A stretch of DNA of 64,000 nucleotides. It comes from CAYMAI01 sp964388445 (GTDB lineage Bacteria; 4484-113; JAGGVC01). A program made the translations under genes and the position numbers. Location of the stretch: NCBI GenBank assembly GCA_964388445.1, contig CAYMAI010000001.1, positions 1 to 64,000 on the forward strand. The letters are read 5' to 3'. Of this stretch, positions 8,983 to 19,700 are shown in pieces. The notes beneath the pieces were generated by a model. The model was not told the DNA's origin and did not search any database. It worked only from the letters and a program-made list of their open reading frames with translations. The stretch's first letter is position 1, and each line of letters opens with the position of its first letter.

Positions 8983-10653
8983 ATGCGCAAACCGGAACCA
9001 GGTGGAGCAGCGAGGGGTTTCACGCTCCTCGAAATGCTCATTGTTCTTGCGATTTCTTCGATAGTCATAACTGTTTTGGCGACTGTTTTGTCGTCGAGTT
9101 TCAGAATGCTGCGTGCCGGCGAAACAAGGTCGCAGCTGCAAGGCATCGCTAGAAACACTCTTGACTATGTTGCGGAAAACGTTGCAACCGCAAATGTAAT
9201 TCCGCGTTCGGAAGATAGAGATTACAATTTCGTCAACGACGCAGCGCTGGAATCTCAAGGCGGTTTTGGAATTGACGCCCGATACGTTGTCGGCTGGGAA
9301 CAAAATAATCGTCACTGGTATCCGGCCGGAAGAGAGATTTCGGAAGCGTGGAGTGACCGAATTGTAACAAAGCACAAGGACAACCTTTCGCTCGGTTTAT
9401 TCGGAGAGATCAGAAGCGTAACCTCCCCAAGTCCGAATTTGGTGGAATTCAACAATCAAAGAGTATCCAGCGTTACAAGCGTATTCAGGCTCGCCATTCC
9501 CGCAAGCGGCAATATGATTTACTATCTATCCGATTCTTTCAATAACGGCCAGTACGGCGGGGTGGACGTCAATTTTCCCGAAAGTTACTATGCCCGAAAT
9601 CGCAAGGAAGATTGCGTACTATTCCATTCGATGCGGATGGAGCTAAAGCCCTATGCACAGGAAGGTGCGTCAAATCCAAATCCCGGTGTTCAGGGCAATC
9701 CGAACGTATCTTTCGCAGACTTTTCCGTTCCGGTTTCCTCGAATATAACCAGAATGCAATTCGAGTATTTCCACAAGGTGCCGTTCTGGCTTGAAGATCC
9801 TGACAATCCCGGTGAAGCCTTGATGGAAGACACGAATGACAACGGCATACCGGACTCTCCCATACTTGCCGGATGGACGCTGGTACCGATTGACGTCGCC
9901 GATAACTCGTACAGTTCGTGGAATTACAACGATATATACAGGGATTTAAGCGTCCCCGCAAGCCAGCGCGTTGCGGATTTTAACGTTTGGAACATTGACG
10001 TTTTCTATAACCGGCCCGACCCGGACAACCCGCAAAATGCGCCGCCGGATTTGAGAGGTTGGCTTTCTTCAGGCGATTTCGTCGAATTCAGTTTCGATGT
10101 TCGCGACATAATCGGCACCGACAACAGCTATCCTCTTGCAAGACATCCGGGGCTTTACTTCGGAAACGCCGATGGAATTCCCGACGGTGACGGGGTGCCG
10201 GACAATCCTGTGCCGATGTGGTGGATGCCTTACCTTGAGGCGATTCGCATAACGGTCATCGCGACTCCTCAAAGCGTCATCGAAGAAAGGCGTCAGGCAA
10301 GCGGCCAGAGACGGGATTCAAACGGCAATCCGGTTTACTACAACCTTGACAGCCCGACGCCTTACGCCGATTTCGGACGTACAATACCTTTGGCCAATGC
10401 CCGCGACTTGTTTATCGGCGAAGGCAAAGATATCGTCGTTTCGAGAATGGTTTATCCGGAACTTTCGTACAAGCTTACCCCCATAATTTATCCGGACGAC
10501 CCGCGTCTTCTCCAAATTCGGCGAGCGGACTACAACTACTTTACCGCCGGTTCGGTTACTTCGCCGGAGGGTGTTTCCCCTATTGACGAAGGCGGTCCGA
10601 TTTCACCGTTCGGAAAGTACTGGGAACTCGACAATTATCTGAATGGACCGTAG
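8983..10653 (+). CDS. GspJ-like minor pseudopilin (large)
   Basis: N-terminal leader ends ...GGAARG, then FTLLEMLIVLAISSIVITVLATVLSSSFRMLRAGETRSQLQ, with Glu +5 and a GspJ-like continuation (QGIARNTLDYVAENVATA). 556 residues versus about 200 for typical GspJ. The remainder is Asn/Pro/Asp rich with DTNDNGIPDSP-like acidic repeats reminiscent of thrombospondin type 3 or EF-hand-type calcium loops. ATG 8983 has GGGGAG 8 nt upstream; the in-frame ATG 8965 would overlap the previous stop. A terminator follows at 10672, ending the pseudopilin transcription unit or attenuating it before the giant gene. Confidence 0.75.
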   Translation: MRKPEPGGAARGFTLLEMLIVLAISSIVITVLATVLSSSFRMLRAGETRSQLQGIARNTLDYVAENVATANVIPRSEDRDYNFVNDAALESQGGFGIDARYVVGWEQNNRHWYPAGREISEAWSDRIVTKHKDNLSLGLFGEIRSVTSPSPNLVEFNNQRVSSVTSVFRLAIPASGNMIYYLSDSFNNGQYGGVDVNFPESYYARNRKEDCVLFHSMRMELKPYAQEGASNPNPGVQGNPNVSFADFSVPVSSNITRMQFEYFHKVPFWLEDPDNPGEALMEDTNDNGIPDSPILAGWTLVPIDVADNSYSSWNYNDIYRDLSVPASQRVADFNVWNIDVFYNRPDPDNPQNAPPDLRGWLSSGDFVEFSFDVRDIIGTDNSYPLARHPGLYFGNADGIPDGDGVPDNPVPMWWMPYLEAIRITVIATPQSVIEERRQASGQRRDSNGNPVYYNLDSPTPYADFGRTIPLANARDLFIGEGKDIVVSRMVYPELSYKLTPIIYPDDPRLLQIRRADYNYFTAGSVTSPEGVSPIDEGGPISPFGKYWELDNYLNGP

Positions 10654-10671
10654 TCCATTCGGACATTTTGG

Positions 10672-10696
10672 AAGGGGCAGTTTTTGCCCCTTTTTT
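10672..10696 (+). terminator. rho-independent terminator between GspJ-like and GspK-like genes
   Basis: AAGGGGCA pairs with TGCCCCTT across a GTTTT loop and is followed by six T. The GspK-like gene begins only about 90 bp later without a clear promoter, so partial read-through (stoichiometry control) is plausible. Confidence 0.85.
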
Positions 10697-10782
10697 CGTT
10701 TTACGGTAGATAATTCGGAGGAGTGGGTATAACAATTCCGTCTGGTCTATCTGAGCCGCGCGCTCGATTGAGAGGTTGCCTT

Positions 10783-13700
10783 ATGAGTGTTGTAAAACGG
10801 AAATTGGCAGGATTAACCGGTGAAAATGTGTTTTCACCTGGCAAAAGCGCACGCGAAGGCTATATTCTTCTCGCCGTAATCGTATTTATCTCGCTTCTTT
10901 TGCCCCTTACCACGCTTGTTTTGTCCACGGTAGGCCAAGAAACGGTTGCTGCCAACAACCTCGCAGTAGAAACCAAGACCAGAATGGCGGCGGATGCCGC
11001 GGTTAATAACGCTGTCAGCGTTTTGATCGAGCGGCAAGTCATGCCGGATTATTTTGTAAGCAGCCTACCCCAGCACACCGGCAGGGCGATTATCATCGAC
11101 GATAACGGAATTTTAAGATGGAACGCGGGCAGCGCTCCCAATCTCGGTGCCGGTTTGGACGGTATATACGGCACTGACGACGACTACTACATCGGCCCGT
11201 ACAAAGACCGAAAACTCATCGGGCCGACCAGTTCCGCGGATCCGAACGCTCATTACAGCCCGGACAATCCCAGAAACTATAAGCTCGATTTCAGATACGT
11301 AAATTGGCACAAACCGACTTATCTCGCCGAAAACTGGGCGTGGTTCGGCAAAAACAATCCTTTCGCCTATAACCGCGCAAGCGGCAAGCCGGTTTATCTT
11401 TTCAACCAATTCGCCGCTATTTACGACGACGGCACGGGTTCGGGTTTAATGTACGCCCAGAATTGGCAAGGATACCATCCCGACGACGGAAGCATTTTCC
11501 CGCCGAACAGATGGGTCATGCCAGGCTATTATGCAGGTGCAACGCCTCCCGCGAATACCGACATTACCGGTACACTAGGTAATTTGAACGGCACGGACGA
11601 CAAAGGTAAACTGGCACAGAGCACCGTGGCTTTGTACAACCCGATTACGAACGATTTCGGGAGTTCGGACGGCCTAAAGGCGGAGGTTTCTGTAACCGAC
11701 GAGGCAGGCCGACTCAATCTGAATATATTCTGCAAAAAAGTACCAGTATGGGCTCGTGAAAACGAGCTTACCGACTTTGATAGGGACGGAAATCTGACCG
11801 ACGACTTCAACGAAAACGGAGTGCCGGGCGAACTAATTTGGAAATGGATGGATAATCCGTTATTTCCTGACAGAAACACGGTTATTCCCACTTCGGCCTC
11901 CGGAAACGGTACGGATTTCAACGGCAACGGCGTAAACGAAGTCTGGCTTGGGGAAAACCTTCAGCATTATTACGCTTCGGATTGGGTGGATTACGCGGAT
12001 AAGAGCATCGCCATGCTCACTTCGCTTCCCGGCGTTGACGTCGAACTGGCAAAGAACATCCTTCGCGCTATGAATCCGGACTTATCCACTTTGCCAGCTG
12101 CATACACTCCGAATCCATCCGGCGCTACCGTCAATCCTCCCGCAAGCCGCAGAGCAGATGCCCCCAACTTGACGCCTCACTTTTACGCTTTCGACCTCGA
12201 TTTCGATTTGAGCGGTCAAATTATCGGCGTAAGTTTGGATTACACGACCAACACGGCGGGATGGGACTTGACCAATGACGACGTTCCGCTGCCCCGCCCG
12301 CGGCCGTTTACCGATATCAAGCAGCTTCTTGACGTTCGCGGAATGTCAAAGCAGAAATACAGAAGGCTTGTCGATTTTGTTACGGTCTTCAGTTACGATA
12401 CAAACGTTATCGGCTCCGAACTTTGGGATTCCCAGCCGGCTGGCGGCGACAACGATGCGCTTAACGATATGCGCTACAACATAAACAACGTCGTACGGCC
12501 TGCAACGCTCGCATCCTACAGAGCGGAAGCGGATAGAGTTTGGAGTTTCTTCGAAAGCCACTTGTCGGAATCAAGACTCAAGAAATTCACTCTTCCGGTG
12601 CTTGACCGGCGCGGTTACACTCGGGATGACCCGGAGTTTCAGGCTTACGGAACAGGCGGCCACACGCCGTATTTCTTGAATCCGGAGCTTTCTCGCGACA
12701 GCATTTTATCCATTATTCTTTATAGAAACGGCTATAGGTCCGATGACGCATACAGCTATGACCCGGCGGGAATCGGCCGGCAAGTGAACCCTGGCACGCC
12801 ATTCGGCAATCTCTTCGGGCTTTTCTTCGGAAACCTTTCAAACAGCTTCATTCCCCTTCCGGAATTTCAGCCAAGTTACGTAGCCGATCCCGATGCCGGA
12901 CGAAACACAAATGCGGTTATTCCGGGAATTCCAAGGTTCGAAAGCGTCGCCGATTTGCTCGAAGTTCCGCTTTACAAGTTTGATAATCTAGTTGTCAATA
13001 TGATGGCAGATCCGCCAAGCGCCGCCGTGTGCAACGACGGAGACACGGTCACCGTAAACTATCTTGTAAGTTTCAGCGACGTAATAACTGTCGATGAATT
13101 CGATTTATCTACCGGCACGATACTTCCCGTTTATACGGTTCAATTTGACTACAACGGTGACGGCGTAGTCGATTTCGAGCAGGTTATCAATTTGGACGAC
13201 GGCATTCCGGAAAACGACCTTATAAGCCTTCGTTCCCAGCCGCCGACTGCAGAAAGACCGGCGATTATTGGAACTTTCGATATGCCTCTATATCGCGAGC
13301 TTCAATTTCAATATCCCGGAAACCCGGCAACTTGGCGTGCCAACAACTACATCAGCTTCTCGCATACTTTCACGTACAGCGCGGCGGGCGGCGGAAACAT
13401 TCCCGCCAGAGACAGAACTCGCGCTGGTTCGACTTGGCCCACCAACTCCAACTTTGCGTTCGACGCGAACGGCGACCCGTTCATCACTGCTCGTGTAACT
13501 GTCGTGAAAAACATGCCTTCGCCGGACGACGATCCGCCTAGGGCGCTTCGCGCGGACGATGTTGCAAAAGTATATCTTCAGCATAACTGCCTTGCCGTAA
13601 TTCCGGTCAAGACGAATATCCTTGCGATGCGCACCGGTAACAACACGTATCAGGTTATCAGCCGTACGGCCGGCGGAAATACCGCAAACGGTCCGGTGTA

Positions 13701-16700
13701 CGTTTACGACTGGGACTATGTAGGCTTCCCTGACGACGGAATCGTGGACGGAGTTGTAACTGCCCCGTCCGATTGGTCGAACATCAGAGTAGCGCCGTCC
13801 ATTAGGCTCGATCCGTGGAGCGCGGGCGCTGGCGGTGGCACGACCGACCCGCTCGGAAACCCGCTGGTTGGACGGCATGTAGTTCGTTTGGCCGTTTGGG
13901 ACATCTGGGGTGCGGATACTCAAGCCGCACCCGGCGGCTACGGCTGGCCGGCGCCTTGGGACAGAATCAGAGATTTCAAGAATCCGGCCAACCAGAATTT
14001 CGGAAACGTGGGCTATCTGCCTTTCAACGGTCCGAATGTTGACGGAATGTTCGATTCTGCCGGTAATCCGCCTCCGCCTTGGCTTTTCCCGCCTTCGGCG
14101 CGGCATATGGATTTTGCGGAGGTATATCCACTCGCAACAACTGGCGAGCTTTACACCCAGCTCGCAACCTATCAGCCTTCAATCGGCAGAGGTCAATCGA
14201 CAGTCATTCGTGCCGGGGCATGGGGCGGCAGGGCGCCATACACGTTCCAAATCACGGTGCGCAGAGTTGCCGCTCCGAATTACACTTACATCTATAATTC
14301 GGGAATGCTTGGTTCGAATATTCTCGAAATCGGTACCGACGAGTTAACAAGAACCGACCTTTCATATCCGCTTAGATTTTCGGACACCGAAGGCGTGTAC
14401 AACGTTACCTTAAGAGTTACAGATTCCACCCAGCCGATTCCGCTGGTTAAAGATTTAACTCCGCCCGCAACAAACGCTCAGCAGATTTATGTAGGCACGG
14501 ACTCAGTGAACACCTCGCTTCACACAGACATTCCTAATTTGACCGTTAGCGCTAAGCTGATTCCATACGAGCGCGGCAATCCGGCCAACCAGCGCAGGTT
14601 CCTCGGCGTTGCCAGCATTAGCGGCGGACGGCCGAACTACCTGTTAAGGTGGGACGTCAAGGACGAAAACGGACTTACAATCAACCAGAATCACCCGACC
14701 GGCACGACGCCGATGATATATACATCCGCCGGTCAAACACCCGTATTCACTTTCAATCCGACGCTTTCCTCGAACGGTATTTACTTCGTTTATTGCAGTG
14801 TAATCGATTCAACGGGCGTTAACCCGAACACCGTTAACAGCACGCTTGCAACCGACATCGTGCCCATTCTTCTTGCGGAATCGAACGATTTCAGGGTTCT
14901 GCCATCGGTTTATGCCAATCCTCCCGGAAATCAGTACGATGGAACTCGGCGCAGCCCGTCTCCACTAGGAGTGCCGGTCGTCGGAGGCGCCCCAAGAATC
15001 GGCACTTTCTTCATCAGCGGCGTTAATTCCATATCTCCCCGAACCGCGGCCGCAGGAGAAATTATCGAAATTCGCGGCGTCAACTTCAATGCGAATCCGG
15101 CGAATAACACCGTTACTTTCGATAATGGCACATTCGCCATTCCGCTCAGCGTGGTGAACGACCCGCTTCACCCTGCTCCTGGCGGCAATCCCCAGCAGCA
15201 GATTATGCGTGTACGTGTTCCCGAAGGAGCGATTAGCGGATTCATATACGTAACCGATACCGTTACGAATGGAAGGAGTCAAACGGCAAGCGTCGAAAAT
15301 TTCTTCCAGACCAACTGGGCCGTTTCGTTTGACCTTTACGCCACGCACAGGGATACTTATAACGTTAATCCCCTTCTGCCGCAGACTTACATGTATGAAG
15401 TCGACTTCCAAGGCGACGGCATTTTCGACTGGTCCATTCAAACCCAGGATACCGAAGTGCTTGCCGAAAACAACCCTGGACTTAGTTATGATTATGCCAG
15501 CGACGGAATCGGCAATTACCAGGCAACGGTGCGTGTAACCAACGTAACTACCCAAAAGGTTGGCATTTCTCATCAGCTCATTCAAATGCGCGACCTTACC
15601 GACTATGCACTGAACCGCGATCAGCAGACGGAAGCCCTCGGGCTCACGGCCAATATTCTTCCCGATTACAGAACGCGCCAGCCCATTCCGACCGAGGTCC
15701 TTAGAATAAACAGCTATGTCGATGGAATCACGAATGCGCTTTCGCTTGGTTATAAGTGGAACATAGACACGAACTCGCGCGTTCATTCGTTCCTCGCAAA
15801 TCGCATCGCCGGTGGAATTTCCTTCCTATCGAGTTTCCTATCTCCGTTCACTTCCAGCGTAGTCGTCAGAAGCACGTTGGATGCGCGGTATGCCACGCCA
15901 AATACCCCCATCGAAGTTACGGTTCGAGTCCAATATCCGTTCGACGTAAACGACAACACCGAACCGCTGCTTACATACGATGTAGGCGACTATATGAGTA
16001 CGTTTGAATTCGATATGGACGGCGATGGAATTGCGGACATAACAGGTATTCGCGGCGTCGTTGTCGAGCGCGGACCTAATTACAGCGTCGAAGAGGTTAA
16101 GTTCGAATACCAGTACACCGTGCCAAATGCCCCTGACGGATATTACGCACCGTATTTTACGGCCACCGTACCTTGGGGACCCGCAATGCCCGGTTTCCAA
16201 TTGAACACAAACAGAATCTTGCTTCCGCGCATCCGCATTCAGACCTTCCTTTCCACCCTGCTAATCGACGTTAGAAACGAGGTCAACGTGTATTCGTTCG
16301 ATATCGTCGATCTTCAAAAGCAAATTCCGGCAAATCCAACTCCACCTTGGTCAACGCCTCCTTCGTTCGATGTCGACGGCAATCAGGTCAGTTTCTTCCC
16401 CCCAGGACGCGAGTTTTTCGTAATTGAATCCGCTAACAACGACGGCGTATACCATGTTGCTACATCTACATATATGCCTGCCACCAACCGGACAAGAATC
16501 GTCGTCGTAGAGCCGATACAAACTGCGGTTATAAGAGGCAGAATTGCATTCACTACTGACAATTCGTTCACTCCGAACATTTATGACGGACTTCAGCACT
16601 ACATCGGATTGACCGTTATTCATAACAGACTGAAAGACGGCGAAACTTGGCGAATTCAGGGCGCGGATTCCATAACTCTTCCGGTAATTCAACAAGGCGC

Positions 16701-19700
16701 TAACAACGTCTATGGTTACAACGCGTTCAACCCGTCGTATTCCATAAGCAATTCGCAGGGCGCTTCCGCATACAACATGCTCGGCATCCTCGGCGGCAGT
16801 GCGGAGCTCATTTACAAATCTGACATTAACAGCGACGGAAGCCTGGATGTGAACGACCTTCACACAAGGTCCACGCCGCTTCGCAACACACTTGTTCCGA
16901 ACGTGGTTTCCGGAATCGGTATGGGTACTTCTCCCAACTTCGGCTGGTTCAATAGAATTCTGGGAATTCCGGGATTTCCGGTCGGAGATGTTTCGATTCC
17001 TTACGATTCGAACAGGGGAATTTACACTTCCTGGGGCATGACGCTCGAAAACATCGGCGGTCCGATTACTCTGGACAGCAGAAATATTTGGGTAGATTCC
17101 CAGGAAATTATGGTTGGAGGACGTAGAACTTCGACCGGCGGCGGCCCGGGAACATTGCCTTTGGCTGCAGATATGTTCATTGACCCGCTTGCCGGTAGCA
17201 TCTCGCAAACATATATGCTGGAAAGCTACGTTTCAGGCGGCACAAGCCCGTACACTTACGAGTGGCGCGTGTTCTATGAAGACGGCAGCCCGCTAGGCAT
17301 TCCAATTTCTCTTGCCGACAATCAGGGAATATTTGCGCAAAGCTATTTCACGCCCGGCATCGACGCAGCCGATGAGGAAGCGGCAAGCCTGATTCCGCAA
17401 ATCGAAGGCGTTTACCGTGTTGAGCTGAGAGTTCTCGATTCGAGCGGCGGCCCGCCCGTAATTGACACCCAGTTCATTCGCGTAATCGCGCTCAGCCTTC
17501 AGGCGCAGCTTTTCGTCAATCCGCCGGCTGGCACTACCGGTCAGGATCTCGAATATTGGGTGCATATAGATGGCGGCAAGCCTCCTTACACCGTTAGAAT
17601 CGACTTTGCGGACGGCGGCGGCATTCCCGGAAATCCGAACATTCAAACTATTTCGGGAATCAACAGCCAATTTGCAATCGTTTCACACAACTATACGCAA
17701 CCCAGTTTCGACCAGTATCATGTGAAAATCGAAGTACTCGACTCTTCGGTTCCGCAGCAAATTGTCGGCGGGGTGGCCGATGGCAGCGGAAATCCGGAGG
17801 TCGCCGACGAAACCCCCAACTACAGCCAATCGATTGCAATCGGAGATAGGATTCCGCTGGCGATTAGCCTGATGGCGTCGCCTCCTAGCGGTTTCGATGC
17901 GTTTCCGATTGACGTTCACTACGCGGTCGCTGGAGGCGTAAGCGGCGCATCGCGTTTCGGCGGCGGCAACAATTCTTACATTGTCATGCTGAATTTGCTT
18001 GACGAAAACGGCAACGTTGTCGACAGCTGGAACGGGGTCGGAAGAAACACTTTCGGTGCTGACGGATTGCCGGACACCACCGCCCTTCAGGGCAGATCGC
18101 CCGGCTTCCCGCCGACTGGTTACAATCCGCCCGGCATTTCTACGGATCCGGATATTGCGGACGCAAACCGTGACAGGCCTGTGCAAATGTTCGTACCGCG
18201 AGCCGGTAAGTTCTACCTGCAAGGAATAGTTCTCGACGGCGATTTCCAAATGGCATTCAGTCAAGTGGTAATTTACTCCGAAGGTTACATCGCCCCGGAC
18301 GTTTACGACGACATCGGTGCTCCTCGTGTCAGGTACACGCTAGAACCTCTCGACGCGACAGATTCGAACAGCCCACTAGTCGAGAAACCGATGCATGCCG
18401 TACGAGTGTGGGTGGATCCGCTTTACGATCCGCCGAACTCCACATTCGGCAGCAGTACGGATAACGATACAAGGCTGATGGAGGCGGACCTGCAAATTCT
18501 AGGCGAGCTGTTTACCGTCGACCCGAATCCGAACATCTTCTATTCGAGCAATTTCAGCCCTTGGCGTAATCCGCTAGATGCGGCGATGTTCGAGGTCGCG
18601 CTCGCAACCGATCCCACGAATCCGAACCAGACTACGGACTTCTACGACACGTTCACTATCGGTCGCGTCAACATAAACACCGCATCCGAAGAAGTGCTTT
18701 CCGCAATATTCAGCAACATAATCGCGGAGCGTGGCTATTACTACACCAACAACACCGGCGATCCAGACTTTTGGCGCAACGGCCAACGCGATTACGAAAA
18801 CGACAGGCTGATTACGCCGCAAGGAGCGCGCTCTCTTGCAAGGGCCGTTGTGGACTACAGGAACAGCTTCTATGATGCAAATCTACCGGAAGTTTCGGGA
18901 TTTTCAAATTACGAAATCGGTACGAACGGCACGCGCGTAAGCCACCTTCCGGTAATCGGACCATGGGACGGCGCGAATCCGAGGGAATACGCGGTTAGCG
19001 ACAGGAATGCCCCGCTTCCGAATTACGACGGTACAAATGTCGACAACGTGTACGACAACTATGCGGGCAACTATTACAACCTCGATAACGCCGGTTACAA
19101 GTTTTACTCGCCAAGCGATATCGCGGTCGTCCGCGCCCAGCAACCGGGAGAATCCGACAGCGATTACGCGAAATATTTGAATCACGTTTCTGAAAACAAC
19201 GGCCAGGGATTCGATGCCCGTTATTACTTCACCTACGACGAAGACGCAGGTGAAACGGTTGCCGACGCCAGAAACAAAATTGCGATTATCCGCAACACGG
19301 ATAGCGAAGGGAACGAACATACTGTATTCAGCTGGATACCGAACCCGCCGTTCCAGTCGATTTACGACCTATATAAAGTTGTGGGCATGGCCGAAAATTT
19401 TGCAGGACTAAATCCCGATCCGACAGATTTCGAAATCGATTCTGCGACCGGACGGCCTAACTATTCAACTTCGGCGGCCAACCGCAACGAAAGAGTTTTC
19501 AGCGGCCCATCTGTATTTAGATACATCGAAAGATGGGTGCCAACGGAACCTGCGTCGTCCGGAGGCACGAACCATGCATGGAAGGGCCGCTACGAGGTCG
19601 TTTCGAACTATATGTCGGATATCGCACCGTACCTAACGGTTAGAAGCTATGTCTTCAGGGTGGAAGGCAAGGGCGTGATACCCACTTCTCAAATCGGCGC

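Noticed and set aside
10698..10730. SigB-type promoter (GTTTTA ... GGGTAT) before the giant gene
   Set aside because: The spacer is 21 bp instead of 12-14.
13288..14106. 272-codon frame opposite the giant gene, and several similar ones
   Set aside because: Arg-rich low-complexity shadows of GC-rich codons, no start signals.
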